A DNA stretch of 42,526 bases from an uncultured bacterium (GCA_903936775.1 CAIZWU010000021.1:1-42526); one strand, 5' to 3'; shown: positions 8,277 through 16,825, numbered from the stretch's first letter. Notes: generated by a model from the sequence alone, not told the origin. Made by a program: numbers and translations.

Positions 8277-11200
8277 ATGATACAAAAATGCCTCTCGCGC
8301 GCCGGCCGGCCGCCCCACCAGCGAGTGCCACTGGCACAACCCAAGGTGCCGTTGGCACCGTCGAAAAAACACCCGTCCCGATGGTCACTGGCCGCCCTAG
8401 GACTGGCCCTGCTTCTACTTCCGGCGCACCATCTCACCGCCCAAGTCAGTCTCGGCAACGGCGCCACCATGGAAGTCCTCGGCACTGACACGGCTGCCCT
8501 TCTCGGCGGCGATCTGACGGACCCCGAAAACGACGGCGACAAGGCCGCTGGCCCAGAAGATTTAACATGGAATTGGAAGTCCATCGACTCCAACAACGAA
8601 CCCGGCTTTGGCGGCGGCGAGTTCTCGTTCAACGTGTTCGACAATACGCTGGCAGGAGGAAACGGCAAGTGGTGCTGCGATGACGCCACCGAAGACCAGC
8701 CGAAAAATATCACGGTTGAATTCTTCGAGCCCGTGCGCCTGACGCACTTCACATCAGCTCGGCCAATGATACGCCCGGCCGCGACCCGCTGGCCTGGCAG
8801 ATCCAAGGGTCGAATGACGGAGTGACATTTGAGCCGATCTTCATTCAGGACAGTGACGAATCACAATGGGGCGGCGTCCGCCATCAAGTGAACCGCTACA
8901 ACCTCGACGTCCCTGCCAAACCGTACACCTTCATCCGGTTTGAATCAACGCGGACCGCCGACCCGCTGCACCAACTGGGGGAAATCGAATACTTCGGCGA
9001 GTTCGGACTGGGAGCTCCCAAAATCGAGTTAATCGGCACCGGCACCGCCGCCCTCGTAGGCGGTGACTTGACTGACCCCGATAACAACGGCGATGAAATG
9101 GCTGGCCCCGGCGATCCATCCTGGAATTGGGAATCGATCACCTCCAACAACAAACCCGGCTTTGGTGGCGGGGAATTTGCCTTTAACATCTTCGATAACA
9201 AAGTCGGTGGCGGCAGCGACAAATGGTGCTGTGACGATGCCACTGCAGCCAACCCGCTCCTAGTCGATGTGAAGTTCCGCGCCCCAGTCGTGCTTCGATA
9301 CTTTACCATCACCTCCGGGAATGACGCCCGCGATCGGGAACCGCTGCGCTGGCAAATCGCTGGCTCAAATGACGGGCTCACCTACACCCCGATTTTCACC
9401 CAAGACAGCGCCACCTCCATCTGGACCAACATCAATCAGGTCGCCAAAATCACCCTGCCCGCGCCAGCCCCACCCTACCAATACCTCCGGTACATTGTCA
9501 CGGACACCGCAGGCCCCCTCCACCAGCTCAACGAAATCGAATACTTCGGTGACGTCGGCGGAGTGAGCAAACCCACGCTGTCAGGAAGAAAAATCGGCCC
9601 CACCAGCGTGCGGTTCGACCTCACCGACGGAGGAGATAGCACCCTGAATGCCGCCACCGTCGTCCTCAAAATCGATGGCGCCACCGCCGCCACCACTCAG
9701 GTCAAAACCGGTGCCGTCACCAGCTTCACCCACGTCCCGTCCCCGCGCTTCGAAGAAGGCTCCACCCACGCCTACGAAATAACCGGACAAGACAGCTTCG
9801 GCAATCCATTGAAATTCAATGGAGAATTTAAACAGCCGATCCCATGGCTGCCGGCGGCAAACCTCCCCGGCCCAGAACCCGTCGAAGGACAGTGGGCTAC
9901 CCGATACATCTTTAATGTCGGGACGATCGACTCGATCCCCTCCGCGCTCGCGGCCATTCAGGCGGCGGCGGCGCCGGATTTCACCGGATCTCTGGCAGAT
10001 GCCACGAGCGAGGTACTTAACCACGGCAACGGCGGGATTTTTGGCAATCCGTTGGCCTATGCCGATGAAGCCACCGCGCTGGGGTGCTGTACGGACGATT
10101 TCATCATGCTTTCCATCGGTCACATCAAAATTTTGGAAGAGGATGATTATACGTTTGGCGTTCATTCTGATGATGGTTTTGCCATGCGCATCCGCGGAGC
10201 CACCGCGGTCTCGAAAAACGGCGCTGGCGAGCTGGATCCGGGCGATCCCGAGGCGGTGGTGCATCCAGCCAACACAGGCGACAGCAATACCCGCGCCGTT
10301 TACCACTTGAAGCCAGGCATCTATCGGATTGAATTCTTCTGGTGGGAGCGGGGCGGCGGCGACCACGGCGAATTGTATGTCGCCCGCGGGGCATTCGCCA
10401 ACGATGGCGATACCCTCTGGAACTTGGTCGGCGAACTCACTTCGGCGCAATCATTTGCGAAACTCGGCGTAGATGCCGCCGGCTGGTCGGTCGTTTCCTC
10501 TGATCCCGGAGGCGAACAATTGACCACCTGGGAACTCGCCCGGGCCGATCTTGAGGCGTCAGCCGGTCCTCCAGAAAATTACGACCTGATGAACATCGGC
10601 GACCCGACCACCAACGGAGGCGTCCTGCCGTTCCCCAAAAACACGACCCTCGATGACGATGACTTCGCGCTGCGAGGGACGGCCAAACTCGTCGTACCTG
10701 CCAACGGAACGTACGTCATCGGCTTTAACAGCGACGACGGCGCCTATGTGAAGATCAATGGTCAAAGCTTCACCGAGCTGCTCGTCAACGGCACCGGTCT
10801 CAGCACCATCGACGAAACAGGCGCCGTGGTGACCTGCGACTGCCTGACCGGCGACAGCAACACGCAGGCAGTGATCACCCTGACTCAGGGCACGTATGAC
10901 ATTGAAGTTGGCATGTTTGACCGCGGCGGCGGCGGTTTCCTCGCCGTCAAAGGCGTCGAACTGGGAAGCCCGGTCCTGCCGATTTTGGCCAAAAATGGCG
11001 CGGGCACGCTCAATGTTCCCGCGGGCGGCGTCGCTCTGACCTCGGCGCCAGTCACGACGGGTGGCACTTCCGCCGGAGTCATCAGCTCGGTGGAAATCAA
11101 CGGCAATAACCTCGTGATTACGTACAAAGCGTCGTCAGCAGCCGCCACCACCGCTAAAATAGCCACCAGCAGCGACCTGAAAACATGGAGCCCGTCCACG

Positions 11201-11287
11201 GCTGTGCCAGCCGTCGTCGGAGGCAACCTCGTTTTCACCCTACCCAAGGGAGCCGCCCCAGTCGTCTTCTACCGCGTGGCTGAATAA
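8277..11287 (+). CDS. Secreted protein with duplicated discoidin-like and PA14-like domains (one frameshift)
   Basis: The gene begins with a long basic N-terminus and a hydrophobic signal segment (LAALGLALLLLPAHHLTAQ). Two related discoidin-like domains of about 165 residues follow, each with GGDLTDP, NPGFGGGEF-like and KWCCDDAT motifs. Two regions resembling PA14-type sugar-binding modules come next (YTFGVHSDDGFAM and YVIGFNSDDGAYVKI). The protein ends FYRVAE, a common C-terminus of secreted Verrucomicrobia proteins. The frame breaks near 8752: comparison with the second copy shows THF-T-ISSAND should be continuous, so one base is missing after TTCAC. With it restored the product is 1003 residues. 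The role is unknown; carbohydrate binding outside the cell is an inference. A strong terminator follows. Confidence 0.75.
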
Positions 11288-11321
11288 TCCCCCGTAGGAG
11301 AACATCCCCCAGCAGGCCAGA

Positions 11322-11355
11322 GGGTGCAGGATTCAATGGAATCCTGCACCCTTTT
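11322..11355 (+). terminator. Rho-independent terminator
   Basis: A perfect 13-bp stem GGGTGCAGGATTC / GAATCCTGCACCC with a four-base loop is followed by TTTT. It lies 35 bases after the stop of the secreted discoidin-like gene and before the convergent pseudouridine synthase gene. Confidence 0.8.
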
Positions 11356-11505
11356 GAGATTCTGAAGGCCGTAAGAGCCGCCAAAATTCCGCGCTCATAA
11401 GTACGGAAATCCTAAGATACCGCTCAATGAACCCGGCCCCAGCGCCTCTACTCTGTACTCTCTCCGCTGCTCGACAGCATTGAGACCGGCACGGCCGACC
11501 GATGA

Positions 11506-12720
11506 TCAACGAGGACCACGCGGCGGCGACTTCCGCGCGGGGCGCTCGTCACGAAACGGCCGAGGGCCGCCAGGACGCGCTTCGCGTGAAGGGGCGCGTT
11601 CGTCACGAAACGGCCGGGGGCCGCTGGGACGCGCTTCGCGCGAAGGGGCGCGTTCGTCGCGAAACGGCCGAGGGCCACCAGGACGTGCCTCGCGCGAGGG
11701 GGCGCGTTCGTCGCGAAACGGCCGAGGGCCACTAGGACGTGCCTCGCGTGAAGGGGCGCGTTCGTCGCGAAATGACCGAGGGCCGCCAGGACGCGCTTCG
11801 CGTGAAGGGGCGCGCTCGTCGCGGAACGACCGAGGGCCGCTAGGACGCGCTTCGCGTGAAGGGGCACGCTCGTCACGCGACGGCCGAGGGCCGCTAGGAC
11901 GCGCTTCACGCGACGGACGCGGATCACGCGGCGGCAGCGGCGCATGAGCGTCGGCCTTGCGCTGCACGGCACGAGCTTGGGCCGGGCGCGCTTTAATGAC
12001 GGTGTGTCGGGCCAAAAGCTGGGCCGTTTCAGCCGCGGAAAGAATCCGCCAGCGACCGGATCGAAGCTCGGGAGCCGTGAACGCGCCAATCCGCACCCGC
12101 TGCAGTCGCTGCACCCGGTAGCCGATGGCCTCGAACATGAGACGAATCTGGCGTTTAATCCCTTGCGTCAACGTGAGGGCCACCACTCGGGGTTCGATCT
12201 GCTCAACGGCGACCGCTTTGGCAAATCCTCCTTCGATCATCATGCCTTTGAGGAGCTGGTCTCGGTCTTCCTCTCCGCGGAAGACGCGATCCACGGCAAT
12301 CAAATATTCTTTTTCCACGCCGAACCGCGGGTGGGTCAATTTCTCGGTTAATTCACCGGAATTGGTCAGGATCAGTAATCCTTCGCTGTCCTTGTCGAGC
12401 CGACCAACATAATGCAGCGACTGAAGGTGCGCTGGGAGCAATTTGTACACGGTCTCGCGGATTCCGGGCTCACGGCGCGGATCTTCCAGCTCGTCGTGCC
12501 GAGTGCAGAGGAAACCGGGAGGTTTGTTGAGGATGACCGTGGTATCGACATGGGCCTTCATTTTCCGGCCATCCACGGTGACCTCGTCGGCGTCGCCCAC
12601 CTGGGTGGCGAGCGCGCGAACTTCCTCCCCATTGATGAACACTCGTCCTTCTGCGACGATTTGCTCGCAGGAGCGGCGGGAACCCAGGCCACAAGCGGCA
12701 AGATATCGATTTAGGCGCAT
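11506..12720 (-). CDS. Pseudouridine synthase of the RsuA/RluB family with an Arg/Pro-rich repeat tail
   Basis: Residues 1..50 form an S4 RNA-binding domain (MRLNRYLAACGLGSRRSCEQ, the usual start of the family). The catalytic domain carries GRLDKDSEGLLILTN with the catalytic aspartate at about residue 109, and QGIKRQIRLMF, the conserved binding loop. The enzyme would isomerise a uridine in rRNA; RluB, RluE, RluF or RsuA cannot be told apart here. The core ends near residue 245. It is followed by an unusual tail of about 160 residues, basic and disordered-looking, containing seven 18-residue repeats. Such tails occur on other RNA-binding proteins in this phylum and might help bind rRNA. Confidence 0.9.
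   Translation of the reverse strand: MRLNRYLAACGLGSRRSCEQIVAEGRVFINGEEVRALATQVGDADEVTVDGRKMKAHVDTTVILNKPPGFLCTRHDELEDPRREPGIRETVYKLLPAHLQSLHYVGRLDKDSEGLLILTNSGELTEKLTHPRFGVEKEYLIAVDRVFRGEEDRDQLLKGMMIEGGFAKAVAVEQIEPRVVALTLTQGIKRQIRLMFEAIGYRVQRLQRVRIGAFTAPELRSGRWRILSAAETAQLLARHTVIKARPAQARAVQRKADAHAPLPPRDPRPSREARPSGPRPSRDERAPSREARPSGPRSFRDERAPSREARPGGPRSFRDERAPSREARPSGPRPFRDERAPSREARPGGPRPFRDERAPSREARPSGPRPFRDERAPSREARPGGPRPFRDERPARKSPPRGPR
11533..11910. repeat. 54-bp in-frame tandem repeat, seven copies
   Basis: Seven copies of a 54-bp unit encode REARPSGPRPFRDERAPS in the C-terminal tail of the pseudouridine synthase. Copies differ by S/G and P/S exchanges and the last copy is degenerate. The unit is a multiple of three, so copy changes keep the frame. 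Confidence 0.9.
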
Positions 12721-12904
12721 GGCGGTATCAGACAGAACGAAAAAGTCCCCATCAGAGAGTCAGGGAGTCGGACGTCAAACGAGGACCGAACGACCGGCCG
12801 CCGCACGCGTCCTGCGGGAATAGGACAGATGAAAAGAAATGGCAGGCGTCAACGAAAAAAGGCGACGGGCCAAATGCCGCCGCCTTGGTCGGGTCCGCAT
12901 GTGC

Positions 12905-12985
12905 GCACTCTAAGCAGACACTTATTCTGCGGTTGAAGTAGCAGACACTTATTCTGCGGTTTAGATAACAGGCGCTTATTCTGCG
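12905..12985. repeat. Three tandem copies of a 27-bp unit containing the end of the small basic protein gene
   Basis: The plus strand reads CAGACACTTATTCTGCGGTT twice and then CAGGCGCTTATTCTGCGGGC. The third copy contains the real stop codon of the minus-strand gene (CCGCAGAATAA, Pro-Ala-Glu-stop), and the other two repeat that gene end downstream. See the findings. Confidence 0.85.
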
Positions 12986-13131
12986 GGCTTGGTTTTAGGC
13001 AGGCCGAGCGGGGAACGGCCATCTTTCCAGACGCCACGAGCCTGCATGAGCTTGACGCGCTCAAAACGCTTGAGCACACTGCGCTTGGAACCGACGGATT
13101 TGGACTTCTTGAGACTTGGATGCTGCGACAT
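12976..13131 (-). CDS. Small basic protein, Chlamydiae/Verrucomicrobia type
   Basis: A 51-residue basic protein beginning MSQHPSLKKSKSVGSKRSVL, continuing KRFERVKLMQARGVWKDG and ending GLPKTKPAE. This pattern matches the short basic protein family restricted to Chlamydiae and Verrucomicrobia (I recall it as TIGR04137). The family function is unknown; the charge and size suggest binding to RNA or the ribosome, which is inference. The ATG at 13131 gives exactly the family N-terminus; longer frames that contain it are not supported. It is the best lineage marker in the window. Its 3' end lies inside a three-copy tandem repeat. Confidence 0.88.
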   Translation of the reverse strand: MSQHPSLKKSKSVGSKRSVLKRFERVKLMQARGVWKDGRSPLGLPKTKPAE

Positions 13132-13305
13132 GGCGATGACCCGGCAGGATGAAACCGGTCGGCAACATAACCGCCCCACACACTTTGCCAACAGGTTTTT
13201 GGAACTCATTGAGAACTGGCACCGATTTCCCCTGCATTGAGCGGGAGGATCGACCCGGTTTTTACTCAAAGAAACCGCTACCCTGCGTGCCAGTCCGCGC
13301 TCATA

Positions 13306-13863
13306 ATGACAGCACCCATGACGGCATTGCTGGCCAAAACATTTTCCATCGAGAGCACTGAACTCTGGTTCCAGCTGCGTCAGGTCTACATGCACGAGGA
13401 GTTGTTGCGCCCGGTTTTTGTCTGGGGCGTGGGGCTGGGCACCTTGTTGCTGCTCATCGCTCTCGTGCTGAAAGATGAACGGCTCAAGCGCACCGCCCTC
13501 GTCGTCGCCGGAGCCGCCGGACTGGCGGTCATCCCCTACCTGCAAATGCGGGCCGAAAGCAGCCAGAAACCCCACCCCGGCGCCGAGTATTCAGCTAAAG
13601 TCACTCGCCTGCGGCAAGAATCGCGCTGGGTCTTCCTCGGGCTCGGCGCGCTCTCCCTCGGCACGGCCATCTGGGGCGCCCGCACCCGCTACGCAGGTCC
13701 CCTCACCATCGCCACCGTGATCGCAGGCCTCGGCGCCACCAGCACCGGCCTGTGGCTCGCCGCTCATGACGCCGGCGCCATGAACTTCTCCCCACGAAAA
13801 ACACCGCTGCTCAAACCCACCGCCGCCCCCATGAGAACGCTTCGCGCCGAACCCGTGGAATAA
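13306..13863 (+). CDS. Hypothetical membrane protein with four predicted transmembrane segments
   Basis: A 185-residue protein from ATG 13306 (a second ATG lies four codons later). Hydrophobic stretches are VFVWGVGLGTLLLLIALVL, TALVVAGAAGLAVIPYL, WVFLGLGALSLGTAIWGA and a fourth near LTIATVIAGLGATSTGLWLA, arranged as two pairs separated by a charged loop with GAEYSAKVTRLRQESR. I do not recognise a family with confidence; the paired helices resemble DUF2231-like small membrane proteins. It lies 55 bases upstream of the candidate selenoprotein on the same strand and may be co-transcribed with it. Confidence 0.6.
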   Translation: MTAPMTALLAKTFSIESTELWFQLRQVYMHEELLRPVFVWGVGLGTLLLLIALVLKDERLKRTALVVAGAAGLAVIPYLQMRAESSQKPHPGAEYSAKVTRLRQESRWVFLGLGALSLGTAIWGARTRYAGPLTIATVIAGLGATSTGLWLAAHDAGAMNFSPRKTPLLKPTAAPMRTLRAEPVE

Positions 13864-13918
13864 GCCGCCGCCAGCCCTTCGTCGTCAGTCCTCAATCCTT
13901 CCTCCACCGTCCACCGCC

Positions 13919-14959
13919 ATGATCCCGACCCGCACCCGCCCACCCCAGAGCGGACACTCGCACGCCCCCCTCACCCGGCGTTTGCTCGTTCTGGCCCTAC
14001 TGGCCTGCGCCGCCGCCGTCATGGCCCCCCGCCCCCTCTCCGCCGCCGATCCGCTGGCCCCTTTTGTCCTGGCCGACCTCAATCCCGCCTCCATCCGGGT
14101 CGGAAATCCGGTGTCGCCCCCTGATTACACCGAGTGGATCTCAGCGTATTATTTCGGCAACGAAGGATGAAGCGTCTGCCAGGCCCAGTTTGGAGCCCTT
14201 CAGACCATCACGACCGAGCTAGCCGCCGCGGGCACCGACCGCCCGGTGCAGATCATCGGCTTAAACATGTCCCGCTATGCCGGCACCGCTTTCACCTTGG
14301 CCCAAATGACCAACGGGCGCTCCATGCCCTGGCTGCGCTGCGAAGCGGAGGCCAGCCTGAATGACCCCTCCACCCACTGGCCCATTCCAACTCCCAACGG
14401 AGGAAGCCGCCAACCCCTCTACCGGGAACTCGTCATTCTGAACCACCGGAATGAATACCTGCAATCCTTCGCCCTCGCCAGTCAGCCGATCGACGGCCCC
14501 ACCAACGCCGCTCAACGAGCCACCGTGCGAGCCGCCCTCGCCGCCGCAGCCGTGCTCACGGACACCGATGCCGACGACCTGCCCGATGCCTGGGAACAGG
14601 ACGAATTCGGTGGACTCGCCATCGTGGATGGAAATACCCCCACCCCATCCGGCCTCACTGCTTTCATGGCCTACGCCATCGGCCATTCCCCTCACACCCA
14701 GACCCCCAATCCAGGGATTCAAATCACCCAGACCGCCACTTCCCTCACCCTCCACTCGACCCGCCGCCTCGCCCAACTTCCAGGCGTAGTCTGGCAGCTG
14801 CACACCAGCCGCCAACTCGCCCACTGGACCGATTGGACCGGTCCCGGCCAGCCCGTCGTACGTCCGTTGTTCGATGGATCAGGCACCGCCCAGATCACCT
14901 ACGACCTCAGCCCAACCCCCACCCCCGACGCCATGTTCCGACTCATGATCAAACCCTGA
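13919..14959 (+). CDS. Candidate secreted selenoprotein: thioredoxin-like domain with U-x-x-C, plus calcium-binding-like motif
   Basis: One frame runs from ATG 13919 to TGA 14957..14959, interrupted only by TGA at 14168..14170. Read as selenocysteine (residue 84), the site is FGNEG-U-SVCQAQFGALQ, i.e. a redox U-x-x-C in place of CxxC after a beta strand (WISAYYF), as in thioredoxin-like folds. Later family-like features are a candidate cis-proline (SMPWLR) and a strand LVILNHRNEYLQSF. Residues 1..45 form a signal peptide (LLVLALLACAAAVMAP). After the redox domain comes DTDADDLPDAWEQDEF, a calcium-binding-like motif of secreted Verrucomicrobia proteins, then a C-terminal beta-rich region. The total is 346 residues. 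The alternative is a nonsense mutation of a cysteine codon. No selA, selB, selC or selD is in the window. Confidence 0.6.
14168..14203 (+). promoter_or_regulatory. Candidate bacterial SECIS element after the in-frame TGA
   Basis: Downstream of TGA (14168..14170), bases 14182..14197 fold as GGC-CCA-[GTT]-TGG-A-GCC. This gives six pairs, one bulged A and a three-base loop beginning with GU at 14188, about 18 bases after the TGA. An outer CTG/CAG pair (14176..14178 with 14201..14203) can extend it. Known bacterial SECIS elements have a small apical loop starting with G, often GU, at about this distance. The stem is short, so the assignment is tentative. Confidence 0.4.
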
Positions 14960-15083
14960 TCAGACAATGGCGATTGAGGAAATGTAAAAAAAACTGGAAA
15001 TTACGGGATACTTAACTATGTCTCTTAAGTGCCAGCCATTTCAGGCGGGTCTCATCTCAACCTCATCCCATCCACACTCATCC

Positions 15084-15212
15084 ATGAAATCAACCACCCT
15101 GCTCCTTCTCGCCGTTGCCGCCGCCAGCCTCGCCCTGAGCGCTTGCAAATCCAAAGAAGTCGCTCCAGCTCCAACTCCTGCCCCCATCGGCGGCTACTCC
15201 TCCGGGAAATAG
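15084..15212 (+). CDS. Very small lipoprotein
   Basis: A 42-residue protein: a hydrophobic signal (MKSTTLLLLAVAAASLALSAC) with the lipobox LSAC, then KSKEVAPAPTPAPIGGYSSGK. The mature part is only 22 residues, Pro- and Ala-rich. ATG 15084 was chosen because upstream in-frame codons do not fit a signal peptide. It lies between the candidate selenoprotein and a cysteine-rich lipoprotein and ends before a terminator. The function is unknown; small proline-rich lipoproteins of this type often remain in the outer membrane. Confidence 0.65.
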   Translation: MKSTTLLLLAVAAASLALSACKSKEVAPAPTPAPIGGYSSGK

Positions 15213-15260
15213 TCTGACCCGTTGAATCTCACCCGCCACCCGCTGGGTGCATTCCGCCAA

Positions 15261-15301
15261 AGTGGACGGCACGGTTTTTTCCGTCCGCCCACTTTTTTTT
15301 T
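15261..15301 (+). terminator. Rho-independent terminator between two small lipoprotein genes
   Basis: AGTGGACGG pairs with CCGTCC-GCC-CACT (three-base bulge) around a T-rich loop and is followed by nine T residues. It separates the 42-residue lipoprotein from the cysteine-rich lipoprotein. Confidence 0.65.
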
Positions 15302-15338
15302 GCGAAATCTCCCGTCCCGGCCACGCTTTACTTTCACT

Positions 15339-15572
15339 ATGAAACACATCCAATCCTTGCTCGCCCTCGCGGCCGCTGTCGCCTTCACCGGACTCACCTC
15401 CTGTGCCTCTTCCTCTTCTTGCTGCACCAGCGGTGCCGCCGCCAAAAAAGAATGCTGCGCCACCGAAGGAGGCACCTGCAAAAAAGGTACCTGTACCAAA
15501 CCCTGCTGCGCTCAAAAGACCGAAGCCTGCAGCTCCTGCGACAGCAAAAAAACCGCCGCCACCAAGAGCTAA
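15339..15572 (+). CDS. Cysteine-rich small lipoprotein
   Basis: A 77-residue protein from ATG 15339 with a signal segment (SLLALAAAVAFTGLTSC) and lipobox LTSC. The mature part is short and unusually rich in cysteine and lysine: including the lipobox there are 11 cysteines, several as CC pairs (SSSCCTS, KKECCATEGGTC, TKPCCAQ) and one SSCDSK. No known fold was recognised. The pattern suggests metal binding or disulfide/thiol chemistry at the cell envelope. Its proximity to the thioredoxin-like U-x-x-C protein makes a thiol partner role possible, but this is inference. Longer in-frame starts upstream run across the terminator and are not supported. Confidence 0.65.
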   Translation: MKHIQSLLALAAAVAFTGLTSCASSSSCCTSGAAAKKECCATEGGTCKKGTCTKPCCAQKTEACSSCDSKKTAATKS

Positions 15573-16007
15573 TCGCGGCAACCGCGGGCTAATCGCGGCA
15601 ACAGCAACCTAAAGGAGGCAACCGCAGGCCACGTTAGACGCGCAAGAACCGCGTTCCAGCCAGACTCCCTGCCACCGCAGGGAGTCCACCCTCCGCCGTT
15701 AAACCCGAGATCGCCTGCGATCTCAAGAATTCTTCGTGTGGGCCACCGGCCTCAGAAATCCTCCCGGAAAATCCACCTGGCCGCAGAGACAGTCCTCCGA
15801 GCAGCCCCGCGCTGTGCCTCAACCCGCGGTGAATAGACGGCTCCGCGCGAGACTTTCGGATGCCAAGGAGCGCGCCCCTCGCCTGCATTCCGATCGCTCA
15901 AGGCGAAAAGGTAGGCCCGAGGCCACGCGGGAGCGAAACTCCATCGCCTTTCTGCCTTGCGTGATACCAAATCACCGATATCATTCGACCGCTCGTTATC
16001 ATGCGAT
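15573..16007. other. Intergenic region with direct repeats and hairpins
   Basis: A 15-bp direct repeat GCTAATCGCGGCAAC occurs at 15568 and 15588, the first copy overlapping the stop of the cysteine-rich gene. Two perfect hairpins follow: GACTCCCTGC/GCAGGGAGTC at 15663..15686 and GAGATCGC/GCGATCTC at 15707..15724. Neither has a T-run. Open frames here show no family features. The region upstream of the tRNA should hold its promoter. Confidence 0.45.
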
Positions 16008-16097
16008 GGACAGATGGCAGAGTGGTCGATTGCGCACGCCTGGAAAGCGTGTGTGCTAGAAATAGTACCGAGGGTTCGAATCCCTCTCTGTCCGCCA
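16008..16097 (+). tRNA. tRNA-Ser (anticodon GGA)
   Basis: The acceptor stem GGACAGA pairs with TCTGTCC, followed by discriminator G and an encoded CCA at 16095..16097. The anticodon loop CTGGAAA has GGA. A long variable arm (class II) is present (GTGTGCTAGAAATAGTACC), and the T-arm is GAGGG-TTCGAAT-CCCTC. The total is 90 bases. Its 3' end (16067..16097) serves as an attachment site for the adjacent island. Confidence 0.95.
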
Positions 16098-16470
16098 GTT
16101 TTATAAAGCCTTAAATATCAGCCGATTAGAAAATCGACCCAGATAGAAAAGTTGGGAAATGGCAAGGCTTCACTCTCCGTGGCTCCTCGAAAACAGCCGC
16201 CACCCCTCTTTGACCGACGGCAATCGCTCCATTGTTGGTCAATTTGCCAGTCACCGGATCGGCGAGAGGACTGAACGCTGAATAAACGCGCTGGATTAAC
16301 TTAAAAAGGAAATTGAGTACCCGTCGCAGGCACCTGATCAGAACCCCGGCCTCAACAGGGCGCCAGGGAAAGCCCAGGGAATCGTGTCCCATGGAGTGGG
16401 CAAGGCTCCGTTGGAGCCACTCGAACACCGGACTTCCAATCCCATGCCCTCCTGAGAGGCGGGGGTTCCT
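16067..16470. repeat. 404-bp direct repeat, left copy (includes att core)
   Basis: From the tRNA 3' end up to GGGGGTTCCT this sequence matches 24858..25260 with only scattered substitutions. Identity ends abruptly at both right-hand boundaries. A minus-strand open frame spans most of it in both copies but shows no known motif. Confidence 0.9.
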
Positions 16471-16603
16471 CCAGAAGGCGTGGGAAGCGGCAGGCTGAAG
16501 GTTGATTTTGTCAAGATTTGCACACTGACCCCATTTTTTCCATTTCTTACTATTTTTTAAAATGCGTGGCAAGGCACCTATATCGCCGAACGTTTACGCA
16601 TTT

Positions 16604-16825
16604 TTAACGCCGCCGCCAAAATCCGCCACCCAACCATTTGAAAACTTTATCTCGTTTCGTTAAAGCAACTGCGCACCCCCCGATGATCATAAGCGCAACA
16701 ACTCCCCTGACGCCAACATACCACCTCTCCTCCTTACTTATGAGTTCCGGCAGGATGTCATCCAGAGTTAACAACCCACACATCGCGATATAGACAATAC
16801 AAAAAATCTGCATGACCATTTTCAT
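16604..16825 (-). CDS. Small membrane protein with two predicted transmembrane segments
   Basis: A 73-residue protein: MKMVMQIFCIVYIAMCGLL forms one hydrophobic segment, GVRGVVALMIIGGCAVALT a second, and the C-terminus is basic (KRDKVFKWLGGGFWRRR). No family was recognised. Its ATG overlaps the stop of the upstream minus-strand frame by four bases (ATGA at 16825..16822), the spacing of translationally coupled genes. The local base composition is A+T-richer than the flanks. It lies inside the tRNA-Ser island. A role such as immunity to a neighbouring toxin is conceivable but unsupported. Confidence 0.45.
   Translation of the reverse strand: MKMVMQIFCIVYIAMCGLLTLDDILPELISKEERWYVGVRGVVALMIIGGCAVALTKRDKVFKWLGGGFWRRR

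Noticed and set aside
9581..10450. 289-residue minus-strand open frame
   Set aside because: It is antisense to the secreted discoidin/PA14-like protein, with no recognisable domain.
11533..11910. CRISPR-like array
   Set aside because: The repeats are contiguous 54-bp units without spacers and code for protein in frame.
11480..11947. 155-residue plus-strand repeat protein
   Set aside because: It is the antisense reading of the pseudouridine synthase tail repeat.
13018..13036. A 19-bp sequence shared with 37663..37681
   Set aside because: The match GCCATCTTTCCAGACGCCA is inside a gene in one place and just before a lipoprotein start in the other, with no flanking similarity. It is probably chance or a trace of no clear meaning.
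12849..13181. 110-residue minus-strand frame with PQNKCLL repeats
   Set aside because: It overlaps the small basic protein in another frame; the repeats are just the 27-bp tandem units read out of frame.
15634..15888. Possible structured RNA (RNase P, SRP, tmRNA or 6S)
   Set aside because: I compared the hairpin-rich stretch on both strands with the conserved sequences I remember for these RNAs and found no match.
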